Assembly: GCF_013410345.1 (NCBI RefSeq)
Contig: NZ_JACCFJ010000001.1
Coordinates: 558,001 to 622,000, forward strand
Reading direction: 5' to 3'
Length of the DNA stretch: 64,000 nucleotides
DNA from: Saccharopolyspora hordei
GTDB taxonomy: Bacteria; Actinomycetota; Actinomycetes; Mycobacteriales; Pseudonocardiaceae
Made by a program: the position numbers and the translations under genes. Position 1 is the first letter of the stretch; each line of letters starts with the position of its first letter. Below, piece after piece: positions 1 through 8,703 of this stretch. The notes below the pieces were generated by a model, which had not been told where the DNA came from, ran no database searches, and worked only from the letters and a program-made list of their open reading frames with translations.

Positions 1-1137
1 GCCGCGGCAGCAGTCCTCGCCCTGATCGCCCCGGCCGGCGCGACGGTGGCCGAACCGACCAGCACGGCGCCGCCGAGCGCGTCCACGACCGCCGATCCGG
101 GCGACGGCGCGATCCAGCAGCGCTACGAGTCGATGACCGACGAGGAGAAGGCCCAGGTCGGTGAGCCCGTCGCCGAGGAGGTCGTGGTCGACGAGGGCCT
201 GCGCTACCAGGACTTCACGCACGCCCGCTTCTACTGGACCCCGGACTCCGGCGTCACCGTCGTCCGCGGCCTGATCTACCAGCGCTTCCTCGAACTGGGC
301 GGGCACGACGAGGTGGGCGTGCCGATCACCGACGAGCTGGCCAGCAGCGGCGGTGGCCGCTACAGCGACTTCCGCACCCGCGACGGTGCCGTCCACTCCG
401 CGATCTACTTCTCCACGGAGACCGGCGCGCACCTGGTCACCGGCCCGATCCTGGAGCACTTCCGGGAGCTGGGCGAGGACGCGCACTTCGGCTCCCCGGC
501 GACCGACACCCAGCTCACCCCGGACGCCTTCGGCGCCTACAACCACTTCGTGATGCCGGGGTCCGACCGCGAGGACGCCTCCATCTACTGGACCCAGCCG
601 ACCGGCGCGAACGCGGTGCAGGGCGCGATCCGGGACGCGTGGGCGGCCAGCGGCTGGGAGGCCGGGCCGCTGGGCTACCCGGTGACCGACGAGCTGACCG
701 CGCCGGACGGCACCGGCCGCTACAACCGGTTCAACGGCGACGGCCGGTTCCCCGCCGGGATCGTGTGGAGCCCGGACACCGGGGCGCACTCGGTGCAGGG
801 CGTGATCGCCCAGCGCTACCTCGAGCTCAGCGGGCCCGGCGGGGTGCTCGGCTACCCCACCACCGACGAGCTCGGCACGCCGGACGGACGGGGTCGCTAC
901 AACCACTTCACCGGCACCGGTGGGGCGTCGGTCTACTGGACGCCGGAGACCGGGGCGCACGAGGTGTACGGCGGGATCCGCGTCCGCTGGGCGGAGCTGG
1001 GGTGGGAGCGCTCCTACCTGGGCTACCCGGTGAGCGGTGAGCACGACGTGCCGGTGGGCCGGGCCACCGACTTCGAGCACGGCGTCATCGAGTGGCACCG
1101 CGACACCGGCGAGGTCACCGACCGCCCGAACCCGTGA
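1..1137 (+). CDS. LGFP-repeat cell-surface protein, 5' end cut by window edge
   Basis: The frame is open from base 1 and reads a hydrophobic Ala/Leu run followed by Ala-rich residues before VAEPTS, so the visible start is the end of a signal peptide and the true start lies upstream. About 378 residues are visible. At least five LGFP-type motifs (GVPITDE, GSPATDT, GYPVTDE, GYPTTDE, GYPVSGE) alternate with aromatic segments such as IYWTPETGAH, spaced roughly 50-55 residues apart. LGFP repeats (PF08310) are found in secreted actinobacterial proteins and are thought to anchor to the arabinogalactan wall. Location beside wall-sugar genes agrees. No catalytic domain is visible; one could lie in the missing N-terminus, though the signal peptide so near argues for a repeat-only protein. 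Confidence 0.85.
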   Translation, partial: AAAAVLALIAPAGATVAEPTSTAPPSASTTADPGDGAIQQRYESMTDEEKAQVGEPVAEEVVVDEGLRYQDFTHARFYWTPDSGVTVVRGLIYQRFLELGGHDEVGVPITDELASSGGGRYSDFRTRDGAVHSAIYFSTETGAHLVTGPILEHFRELGEDAHFGSPATDTQLTPDAFGAYNHFVMPGSDREDASIYWTQPTGANAVQGAIRDAWAASGWEAGPLGYPVTDELTAPDGTGRYNRFNGDGRFPAGIVWSPDTGAHSVQGVIAQRYLELSGPGGVLGYPTTDELGTPDGRGRYNHFTGTGGASVYWTPETGAHEVYGGIRVRWAELGWERSYLGYPVSGEHDVPVGRATDFEHGVIEWHRDTGEVTDRPNP

Positions 1138-1142
1138 TCCCG

Positions 1143-1179
1143 GGTCGTGGGCGGCGCCCTCCCACCGCCGCCCACGACC
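1143..1179 (+). terminator. hairpin terminator of the LGFP gene
   Basis: Perfect 14-base arms (GGTCGTGGGCGGCG and its complement) around a 9-base loop, starting 5 bases after the stop. No T-tract follows, as is usual for high-GC actinobacteria. Confidence 0.75.
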
Positions 1180-1453
1180 ACGCTCCTGGCCCCACCCGCG
1201 CGGGCGACGACCGCGCAGTCCCGCCGAGAGGCGGCGGGTCACCCGCCGGGGACGGCCTCCGTCGCGCGGACGTGGGACGCGACTCCCCGCGCGCTGGTCG
1301 GTGAAGGGCACCTTCCCACCGACCCCGTTGGCGGGAGGTTCCCGTCACCTCTCCACCAACGGGGGACGACGACACGCCCGGGAGCTTCGACCTGCGTGGC
1401 CACGAGGTCGTCGTCCACGGCTGGGGGGAAGCGCTGACGCACCCGCCGGACCG
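1180..1453. other. intergenic region without a gene
   Basis: Between convergent genes. No coding frame looks real. It holds a second inverted repeat with 9-base arms CCCCGTTGG / CCAACGGGG (1323-1331 and 1356-1364) around a 24-base spacer, which could serve as a terminator for the minus-strand gene. Confidence 0.5.
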
Positions 1454-2932
1454 TCAGCGCACGGGCTCGAGGACCAGGTGGGACTCGCCCGCCCAGGTCG
1501 AGCGGATCGTCCACTCCCCGGGCCCCGGTTCGCGGCGCAGCACGTGCGTGACCGGCCGCGGCGGTTCCGGCCGGAAGTGGCGGTAGTTCAGCCGCAGCAG
1601 CGCGCGCACCGGCGGGCTCGCCGCCGCCACGCGCTGCTGCAGCTGCTCGGGCAGGTAGCCGCGGTCGGAGAAGCCGTCCACCACCGCGCACTCGCAGAAG
1701 TACGCGAGAGTGCCGATCTCCCCGGGACTGGTCACCGTGCCCGAACCGACCAGGCGGCCCACCTCGGTCCCGATGCGGGCGTACTCCGCCGCGCTGCCCC
1801 AGTTCGTCGCGATCGCCGCCTCGCGCCACGGCGTCCCGTGGTCGACCGCGAACCCGGCCTGCACCGCCAGCAGGGCGCAGCCGATCAGCAGCGACAGCTC
1901 CCACCACACCGCACCCAGGACACCGGCCAGCAGCAACGACAGACCGATCAGGCCCGGCGCGTAGTACCAGTGGTACGGCGGCACGCCGAGCAGCGTGTAG
2001 ACGTGGTGGTGCGCCACCCCGCCGGCGCCGAGCAGCGCCCACGGCCACAACCGCACCGCGCGGCGGAACGCGCGCAGCGCGCCCAGCACCGGCAGGCAGA
2101 CCAGCCCGAGCAGCGGCGGCAGCAGCGACACCACCACCGCGGTGGGGAACGCGCCGTGGTAGAGCCACAGCCCGTTGCTGAAGTCCCAGTCGCCCCACGA
2201 CCTCTGCAGCTGCTTGATGACCAGCGTGTCGGGCACCGCGGAACCGAAGGCGAACCAGCTCCAGGTGAACCAGGGCAGCGCGACCGCGCTCGCGGTCAGC
2301 AGCCAGCGCCACCACCCGCGCCACAACCCCGGTCGGCCGAGGAGCACCAGCAGCGCGAAGACGACCAGGTCCAGCCGGGTCAGCGCGAGCAGTCCCGCCG
2401 CGACCCCGAACAGGACCGGCCGGACCCGCACCGCCGCCAGCAGCAGCACCCCCAGCAGCGCCGCGGCCAGCGTCATCTCCAGGCCGACCGTGGAGAGCAC
2501 CAGCGGGTTGCCCACCACCAGCAGCGCGCCCAGCGGCCCCACCCAGCCGGGCAGGCCCGAGCTGCGGGCGGCGGCGCGCAGCAGCAGCGCCAGCGCGACG
2601 CCGGCCAGCACGAACACCACGCCCAGGGCGAGGACGGCGTCCCGCAGCACGACCGTGAACGCCGCGAGGACCAGCACGTTCAGCGGCGCGGTCGCCGAGT
2701 TCGACACCTCGGCCTCGATCAGCCCCCAGTGGCCGTGGAACGCCAGGTTGCGGGCGTAGCTGAGGGTGATGTAGGCGTCGTCGACCAGCGCCGCGTGCAC
2801 CAGCCAGAACGCGCCCGCGGCAACGGCTCCCACCACCACCGTCCACACCGGCCACCCGCGCCGTTCCGGCCGCGGGGTGGTGACCGCGGGCTCCAGGGGG
2901 CGGGGGACCGTGACTCCGTCTGCAACACGCAC
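1454..2932 (-). CDS. GT-C type membrane glycosyltransferase, AftB-like candidate
   Basis: 492 residues with about ten hydrophobic segments and a soluble C-terminal part. Just after the first membrane segment comes LVDDAYITLSYARN with a paired Asp (about residues 51-52), the position of the catalytic or metal-binding acids in polyprenyl-phosphate-sugar GT-C enzymes. The layout resembles mycobacterial AftB, the enzyme that caps arabinan with beta-arabinofuranose, whose gene also lies near ubiA and emb; this assignment is an inference. A GTG start at 2932 is chosen because AGGAGG lies six bases upstream; the open frame continues further back without a good site. Divergent from the emb gene, 182 bases apart, so they may share a control region. 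Confidence 0.75.
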   Translation of the reverse strand: MRVADGVTVPRPLEPAVTTPRPERRGWPVWTVVVGAVAAGAFWLVHAALVDDAYITLSYARNLAFHGHWGLIEAEVSNSATAPLNVLVLAAFTVVLRDAVLALGVVFVLAGVALALLLRAAARSSGLPGWVGPLGALLVVGNPLVLSTVGLEMTLAAALLGVLLLAAVRVRPVLFGVAAGLLALTRLDLVVFALLVLLGRPGLWRGWWRWLLTASAVALPWFTWSWFAFGSAVPDTLVIKQLQRSWGDWDFSNGLWLYHGAFPTAVVVSLLPPLLGLVCLPVLGALRAFRRAVRLWPWALLGAGGVAHHHVYTLLGVPPYHWYYAPGLIGLSLLLAGVLGAVWWELSLLIGCALLAVQAGFAVDHGTPWREAAIATNWGSAAEYARIGTEVGRLVGSGTVTSPGEIGTLAYFCECAVVDGFSDRGYLPEQLQQRVAAASPPVRALLRLNYRHFRPEPPRPVTHVLRREPGPGEWTIRSTWAGESHLVLEPVR

Positions 2933-3114
2933 GTCGGGCCTCCTGTCTCTCGACAGGTCCACGCCGGTGCGAGGCGGGCCGTTGCCCCGATCGGGCAACC
3001 TGCTGGGTCGTGCCGGTCGTCCATCAGCAGGACGGGTTCGGCGCGCCGACACCGTGATCGCACACCGCGTTCGACAAGATTGCCCGCGGCGCACCCTGCG
3101 AGCCGGGAGGACAG

Positions 3115-6100
3115 TTGGAGCACCCGAGCAGCTCCGCGCAACTCGAGCGACCCATCGAGCCCCAGCCTGCCGGGCCGCTGCGGCGGTCCCGCCGGCTCGG
3201 GCGGTGGCTGGCGCACCTGCTCGCCCTCTGCGTGGGCGCCGCCGGTCTGCTCTGCGCGGTGTCCCTGCCGTTCGCGCCCGTGTCGGTGGAGCGCACCGAG
3301 GTCCACTGGCCCGGCCCGGAGGCCGAGACCACGACGGCGTTCTTCGCCCCCTACCGACCGGCGACGTTCGAGGCGACCGTGCCGTGCCCGGTGCTGCGCA
3401 GCGCCCTGGACCGGCCGGGCCGGACCACGGTGCTCACCACGCTGCCGCCCGGCAGCGACCGGGAAGGGCTGGTGCTCACCACCGAGGACCGCCGACCGCA
3501 CCTGGTCCTCGGCCAGCGCGATGTCCCGCTCCCGCCGGGCGCCTGCGGGCTGCGGATCAGCGCCGACGCGCAGCGCTCGCTGGTGGCCGTCGACGGCCGC
3601 GACCCGATCGCGCTGCCGGGCACCGCCGCGCCGGAGATCTTCACCTTCGCCACCGACCTCGACCCCGAGCAGCTGACCGGCACCTCGGTCACGGCCCGCA
3701 CCTTCTCCTGGTTCGACACCTCGCCCACCGAGCTCAAGACCGCGCTGGTCGGCGCGGCGCTGGCGCTGGCGCTGGTCTCGCTGGTGCTGCTCCTGGTGCA
3801 CGCCCCGCCGGCGTTCGGCGCGGTGCGGGTCGCGCTCACCCCGCTGCCGGTGGACGCCGGGGTCGCGGCCGTGCTGGCGGCGTGGCTGGTCATCGGGCCG
3901 CTGACCGACGACGACGGCTTCGCGATGATGACCGTCCGCAACTACGACGCGGCCGGGGACATCGGCAACTACTACCGCTGGTTCAACGCCTCGGAGACCC
4001 CGTTCACGCTGGTCCAGCACGTGATGCGGTGGTGGTCGGCGGACGACCTCTCCCCCGTCTGGCTCCGGGTGCCCAGCGCGGTGGCCGGGTTGCTGACCTG
4101 GCTCGTGGTCAGCCGCGGCATCGTGGCCCCGGTGTGCCGGGGCGTCCGCCGGTTCCCGCTGCACCTGGTGACCGCGGTGTTCTTCCTGGCCTGCTGGCTG
4201 CCGTTCGGCCTGGGCGTCCGCCCCGAGGCGTTCCTCGCGCTCGGCACGTCCGCCCTGGTCGCCGCGCTGCTGAAGCTGGAGCGGACGCAGGCCCGGCAGC
4301 TGTGGCTGGGCGTCGCGGCCCTGGTCGCCGGGCTGACCGTGGCCGTCACGCCCACCGGCGTCAGCGCGCTGCTCGTCGTGCTGGTGTTCGCCCCGCGGAT
4401 CGGGCGGGTGCTGATCCAGCCCGGTCCGCTGCCGCGCTGGGTGCTGGTGCCGACCCGGGCGGCGCTGGTCGCCTGCCTGGCGTCGACCGGCCTGGTGGCG
4501 ATGTTCGCGGACTCGACGCTGCGCGGGGTGCTGGCGGCGACCGAGATCCACCACGAGTTCGGCCCGAGCCTCGGCTGGTACCAGGAGGTCGAGCGGTACT
4601 CGGCGCTGCTGGGCACCGGGATCTGGGGCACCGCGACGAAGCGGCTCGTGGTGCTCCTGGTGGTCACCGCCGTGCTGCTGGCCGGGGCCTGCGCGGTGCG
4701 GCAGGTCCACCGCTGGACCTCGGTGGGCGACCTGCCGGTGCTGCTGGGCTCCGTGCTCGCGGTGCTGGCCGGGCTGTGGCTGACGCCGTCGAAGTGGACC
4801 CACCACTTCGGCGCGCTGGCCGGCCTCGGCGCGGCGCTGCTCGCGGTGGTCGTGGTGGTGCTGGTGCGGCTCGGCGGGCTCGGCCACGCCAAGCGGGAGT
4901 CGCGGCTGCTCGGCGCGGTCGGCGCGGTCGCCGCGGCGCCGGCGGCGGCCCTGGCGTTCACGGGCCCGAACACCTGGCCGATGCACTCGGACTTCGCGGT
5001 GCCGTGGTCGGACACCCCGGTGCGGCCCCGCGTGCCGCTGGACAGCCCGGTGTTCTGGCTGGCCGGGGCCGTCCTCGTCGGACTGCTCGTGCTCGGGGTC
5101 GTGCACCTCCGGGCCGCGGTGTGGTCCCGCCCCCGGAACCGTCTCATGTGGACGCTGATGCCGGCGTCGGTGCTCAGCGGCGCGGCGCTGGCCTCGGTGC
5201 TGGTGCTGCTCGGCTCGTTCGCGACCGCGCCGCAGGTGATGGGCGACCGGTTCTCCGTGGCGCGGATGAACTGGCAGGCCCTGCACGGCGGCACCTGCGG
5301 GCTGGAGGACGAGGTGCAGGCGCTGCCCATCGCCGAGCAGCTGTGGCCGCTGGTCGGCGAGGCGGAGCTGGAGGGCTTCACCGAAGGCGGGGCGCCACCG
5401 CAGGAGGCGGACCTGCGCCGCGCGGGTCCGGAGGGGCCGCTGGAGGTGGTGCCGCCGGAGACCGAGCCCGAGGAGGGCCCGCGCGACGAGGTGCAGGCGA
5501 CCTCGGCCAGCGAGCACGCCTGGACCAGCCTGTCCGGCGGCCCGCAGACCACCGGCTCGCTGGTCAGCCCGTGGTTCGGCCTGCCGCAGCTGACCCGTGA
5601 CCAGGAGCTGTCGCTCTGGGTCGCCGGGCGTCCCGAGCAGGGCAACTCGCTGGCGCTGGAGTTCGCCGCCGCGGACCGCACGCTGGCCGTCCGCGAACTG
5701 CGCGACCCGCCGCCGACCGCGCTGCCGTTCGACGACCCGCGCCACGGGCGACCGGACGACTGGCGCGACTTCCGGCCCTGGCGGCTCCTCGGCGTCGACG
5801 CGCGCGACGTCCCGCGGGGCGCGGACCGGGTGCGGGTCCTCGCCGAGGACCGCACCACCGACCCGCAGGGCTGGCTGTCGGTGAGCGGTCCGGTGGTGCG
5901 CGACGTGGTGCCGCTGCGGCAGGCGCTCGACGTGCAGCAGCCGACGCTGATCGACTGGACGATGAGCTTCGTGTTCCCGTGCCGCAGCGACTACCCGCAG
6001 GTGGCGGGCGGGGTGGCGAGCAGCCCGCGGCTCATGGTGACCCCGCCGTCCGGCGACTGGGGGATGGCCGTCGACCCGGACTGGGGCGGGGTGTTCGCGG

Positions 6101-6285
6101 GCGCGACGATGCTGTCCCGCCGCATCGAGGTGCCCACCCGGCTGCGCGACGCGCCCGGCCACTCCTGGGGGCACCTCTACGCGGTCCAGTACGGGGTGGA
6201 GCGCGACGCCTACACCACCACCCGCCACCGCGAGGTGGTCGGCGGCGCCGACGGCGACCCGCCGTACCCCTTCGACGAGGGCTGA
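3115..6285 (+). CDS. Emb-type arabinofuranosyltransferase
   Basis: 1056 residues, the size of the EmbA/B/C family (GT53). It would transfer arabinofuranose from decaprenyl-phosphoryl-arabinose to arabinogalactan outside the membrane. Order: N-terminal membrane helix (about 30-55), a first extracytoplasmic domain, many membrane helices from about 210, the conserved acidic loop GPLTDDDGFAMM near residue 265 that carries the catalytic Asp, the WTHHFGAL motif near 562, and a large C-terminal sugar-binding domain from about 700. TTG start with GGGAGG four bases upstream. The single intact copy is unlike Mycobacterium, which has three, and more like Corynebacterium. A truncated paralogue follows. 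Which of EmbA, B or C it resembles most cannot be decided by eye. Confidence 0.9.
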   Translation: MEHPSSSAQLERPIEPQPAGPLRRSRRLGRWLAHLLALCVGAAGLLCAVSLPFAPVSVERTEVHWPGPEAETTTAFFAPYRPATFEATVPCPVLRSALDRPGRTTVLTTLPPGSDREGLVLTTEDRRPHLVLGQRDVPLPPGACGLRISADAQRSLVAVDGRDPIALPGTAAPEIFTFATDLDPEQLTGTSVTARTFSWFDTSPTELKTALVGAALALALVSLVLLLVHAPPAFGAVRVALTPLPVDAGVAAVLAAWLVIGPLTDDDGFAMMTVRNYDAAGDIGNYYRWFNASETPFTLVQHVMRWWSADDLSPVWLRVPSAVAGLLTWLVVSRGIVAPVCRGVRRFPLHLVTAVFFLACWLPFGLGVRPEAFLALGTSALVAALLKLERTQARQLWLGVAALVAGLTVAVTPTGVSALLVVLVFAPRIGRVLIQPGPLPRWVLVPTRAALVACLASTGLVAMFADSTLRGVLAATEIHHEFGPSLGWYQEVERYSALLGTGIWGTATKRLVVLLVVTAVLLAGACAVRQVHRWTSVGDLPVLLGSVLAVLAGLWLTPSKWTHHFGALAGLGAALLAVVVVVLVRLGGLGHAKRESRLLGAVGAVAAAPAAALAFTGPNTWPMHSDFAVPWSDTPVRPRVPLDSPVFWLAGAVLVGLLVLGVVHLRAAVWSRPRNRLMWTLMPASVLSGAALASVLVLLGSFATAPQVMGDRFSVARMNWQALHGGTCGLEDEVQALPIAEQLWPLVGEAELEGFTEGGAPPQEADLRRAGPEGPLEVVPPETEPEEGPRDEVQATSASEHAWTSLSGGPQTTGSLVSPWFGLPQLTRDQELSLWVAGRPEQGNSLALEFAAADRTLAVRELRDPPPTALPFDDPRHGRPDDWRDFRPWRLLGVDARDVPRGADRVRVLAEDRTTDPQGWLSVSGPVVRDVVPLRQALDVQQPTLIDWTMSFVFPCRSDYPQVAGGVASSPRLMVTPPSGDWGMAVDPDWGGVFAGATMLSRRIEVPTRLRDAPGHSWGHLYAVQYGVERDAYTTTRHREVVGGADGDPPYPFDEG

Positions 6286-6458
6286 CCCGCGTCGCTCGGC
6301 CGGGCGAAGGTTCTAGGCCCGGGCGGTGACGCCCGTTCAGCCGCTGCGGGATCGGCTCGGCTGGCCAAGACTGGTGCACGTCGGGCATCCAGCCAGCCGA
6401 CCAGGGGGCAGCGTGGTGGACGGCGTCGGACGGGCAGAGCTCGACCCGCCGCGCCCCG

Positions 6459-7257
6459 GTGCTGCTCCCCCCGGTGCCCGCCGTGGTGAGCGGAGCGCTG
6501 CTGCCCGGCGCGGCCCTGACGCACGTGCCACCGCTGTGCCTGGCGCTGGGCGTCGCGCTGACGAGCGCGACACCCTCCGGGTGGACGCACCGCTTCGGCG
6601 CGCTGACCGGGGCCGGAGCCGCTACGCTGACCGCGAGTGCGGTCCTGATCACACTCGCCGCCCGGCGGTTCGCCCGCGACCGGGTGGTGCTGGTGGCGAG
6701 CGGGCTGCGCACCGCGCTCGCCGCGTGCGCCACGGCGCTGGCGTCCGCCGGCGAGAACGACTGGTTCCTGCACTCGCAGTACGGAGTGCCTTGGGGAGAG
6801 CAGCCGGTGCGGCCGCTGGACAGCCCGGCGTGGTGGCTGGTCGCGGTGGTCGTGCTGCCGGCGGTGTCCGTCCTCCGTGGACGCTCCGACGGCGATCGGC
6901 CGACGCGGCTGCTCCTCCAGATGCCCGCGCTCGCCGGCGTGGGCGTGGTGGGGGTGACGGTGGCGCTGGTGGTCGGTCCGTTCGTCGTCGCGCCCGCCCG
7001 GCGCGGGGCCACCCTCACCGGCGGCTGCGACATCGCCGACCACGTCGTGGCCACCCCGAGCCTCCCCGGTGGTGCGCTCCGCGCCGGCGGTCCCGCCGTG
7101 GGCCGCTCGGCGTCGTCGCCGGGGTGTGGAGGTCGGCGACCGGAGAGAGGTGCCGACTCGGTTGCTCGGCGGCGAGACGACCCCCGAGTACTCCGAACGG
7201 GGACACCTGTTCGAGGTCAATTACCCGATGTCGGGCAACCAGTACGACGTTCGAGGC
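6459..7257 (+). pseudogene. relic of a second emb arabinosyltransferase gene
   Basis: Frame 3 reads SGWTHRFGAL, GENDWFLHSQYGVPW and PVRPLDSPAWW, which match WTHHFGAL, TWPMHSDFAVPW and the LDSPVFW stretch of the intact upstream copy in the same order. It then jumps to GGCDIADHVVATP (compare GGTCGLEDEVQALP). The extreme C-terminus, REVPTRLLGG and GHLFEVNYP (compare IEVPTRLRD and GHLYAVQYG), appears in a different frame near 7140-7230. The N-terminal half with the catalytic Asp loop and most of the C-terminal domain are gone, so it cannot be active. The frame-3 part stays open into the next gene, so an automatic caller may report a false 616-residue fusion. Confidence 0.8.
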
Positions 7258-7295
7258 GTTCCTGTTCCACGGTGGGGTTGGCGAGGGGAGTGACC

Positions 7296-8309
7296 ATGGC
7301 CGACACGATGCGCCAGCAGGTCCGGGTTCCGGTGCCGCAACAGCGACCGCACCGCCGCGACCCGGGCGGTCCCCGGCTGGTCTCCTACGTGCTCCCGGTG
7401 TTCAACGAGGTCGACGGCATCCGCCACTTCCACGAGGAGCTGACCCGGACCACCGACACCCGGCCCGAGTTCGACTACGAGTTCGTCTACGTCAACGACG
7501 GGTCGGACGACGGGTCGCTCGACGTCCTGCGGGACATCGCCAAGAACGACCCGCGGGTGCGGGTGGTGGACTTCGCGCGCAACTACGGCCACCAGATCGC
7601 CATCACCGCCGGGCTGGACCACGCGCAGGGCGACGCGGTGATCGTGATGGACACCGACCTGCAGGACCCGCCGCGCGTCAGCCTCGAACTCATCGACGCC
7701 TGGGTGGCGGGCGCGGAGATCGTCTCCGCCCGCCGCCGCACCCGCCGCGACACCCCGTTCAAGCGCGCCACGGCCGCGGGGTACTACCGGCTGCTGCGGC
7801 GCTGCGCCGAGGTCGACATCCCGGTGGACACCGGCGACTTCCGGCTGCTCGACCGCCGGGCCGCCGAGGAGCTGCGCAAGTTCCGGGAGCGCAGCCGGTT
7901 CATCCGCGGCATGGTCGCCTCGATGGGCTTCGAGCAGCGGGAGGTGCTGTTCGACCGGGACGAGCGGGTCGCGGGCGAGACCAAGTACCCGATGCGGAAG
8001 ATGCTGCGGCTGGCCGCCGACGGCGTCACCGGGTTCTCCACCGTCCCGCTCAAGATGATCACCCGGATGGGGTTCATCACCCTGGGACTGGCGCTGCTCG
8101 GCATCATCTACGCGGTGACGCTCCGGTTGTTCTTCCCCGCCATCACGGTCTCCGGCTGGACCATGCTCATGGTCGCGATGCTGTTCCTCGGTGGGATGCA
8201 GATGCTGTCCCTCGGCGTGATCGGCAGCTACGTCGGGCGCATCTACAGCGAGGTGCAACAACGTCCGCTGTACATCGTGCGGGACGTGATCCGGCATGAC
8301 GCCGACTGA
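7296..8309 (+). CDS. GT2 polyprenyl-phosphate glycosyltransferase, GtrB/DPM1 type
   Basis: 337 residues. GT-A domain with VLPVFNEVDG (about 33), VNDGSDDGS (about 67) and the DxD-like MDTDLQDPP (about 117), followed by two C-terminal membrane helices: the architecture of GtrB/ArnC enzymes that move a sugar from a nucleotide donor to undecaprenyl or decaprenyl phosphate on the cytoplasmic face. The ATG at 7296 has GAGGGGAG seven bases upstream; the longer open frame is the emb relic. It overlaps the next gene by 14 bases. The lipid-linked sugar would be flipped and used on the wall polymer by a GT-C enzyme. Sugar identity unknown. Confidence 0.88.
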   Translation: MADTMRQQVRVPVPQQRPHRRDPGGPRLVSYVLPVFNEVDGIRHFHEELTRTTDTRPEFDYEFVYVNDGSDDGSLDVLRDIAKNDPRVRVVDFARNYGHQIAITAGLDHAQGDAVIVMDTDLQDPPRVSLELIDAWVAGAEIVSARRRTRRDTPFKRATAAGYYRLLRRCAEVDIPVDTGDFRLLDRRAAEELRKFRERSRFIRGMVASMGFEQREVLFDRDERVAGETKYPMRKMLRLAADGVTGFSTVPLKMITRMGFITLGLALLGIIYAVTLRLFFPAITVSGWTMLMVAMLFLGGMQMLSLGVIGSYVGRIYSEVQQRPLYIVRDVIRHDAD

Positions 8310-8703
8310 GCAGCTGGCGCGGCGCCGGCCGCTGGTGAGCCGGACGCTGCTGCGCTACGCGGTGATCGGCGCCAGCGGCGTGCTGCTGGACTACCTGCTC
8401 TTCCTGCTGCTGTTCAACGTGGCCGGGCTGCACGAGCAGCTGGCCAACGCGATCAGCACCACGGCCGGGATCACGAACAACTTCCTGCTCAACGCGTGGT
8501 TCAACTTCCGCAAGCGGGACCGGCTCCTGGTGCGGTTCCTGCGGTTCTACGCGGTCGGGCTGACCGGCATCGCGCTGACGTTCCTGCTGCTCGGCGTGTT
8601 CTCCGGCTGGCTCGGCGTCGACCCGAACCTGGTCAAGGCCGGCTCGCTGCCGGCCGTGCTGCTGCTGCAGTACACCGTCAACAAGAAGTGGAGCTTCGGA
8701 TGA
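8296..8703 (+). CDS. GtrA family small membrane protein
   Basis: 135 residues with four predicted membrane helices and the GtrA pattern: LLRYAVIGASGVLLDY near the N-terminus, NAISTTAGITNNFLLN, then the NKKWSFG end. GtrA proteins are linked to translocation of polyprenyl-phosphate sugars or recruitment of transferases; mycobacterial Rv3789 is a GtrA protein in the arabinogalactan cluster. It starts inside the end of the GT2 gene and its own end overlaps the next start by four bases, so the three products are probably made together. Confidence 0.88.
   Translation: MTPTEQLARRRPLVSRTLLRYAVIGASGVLLDYLLFLLLFNVAGLHEQLANAISTTAGITNNFLLNAWFNFRKRDRLLVRFLRFYAVGLTGIALTFLLLGVFSGWLGVDPNLVKAGSLPAVLLLQYTVNKKWSFG

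Noticed and set aside
1037-3676. Long plus-strand frame across the first two intergenic regions and the GT-C gene
   Set aside because: No domain, Arg/Pro/Gln-rich, overlaps a convincing minus-strand membrane enzyme and the emb start.
2719-6228. Very long open frame on the minus strand opposite the emb gene
   Set aside because: Composition is His/Arg/Gln-rich shadow sequence of a GC-rich gene; the plus strand encodes a clear Emb protein.
6459-8309. Single 616-residue Emb-GT2 fusion protein
   Set aside because: The GT2 part has its own ATG and ribosome site at 7296, and the first part is a truncated relic.
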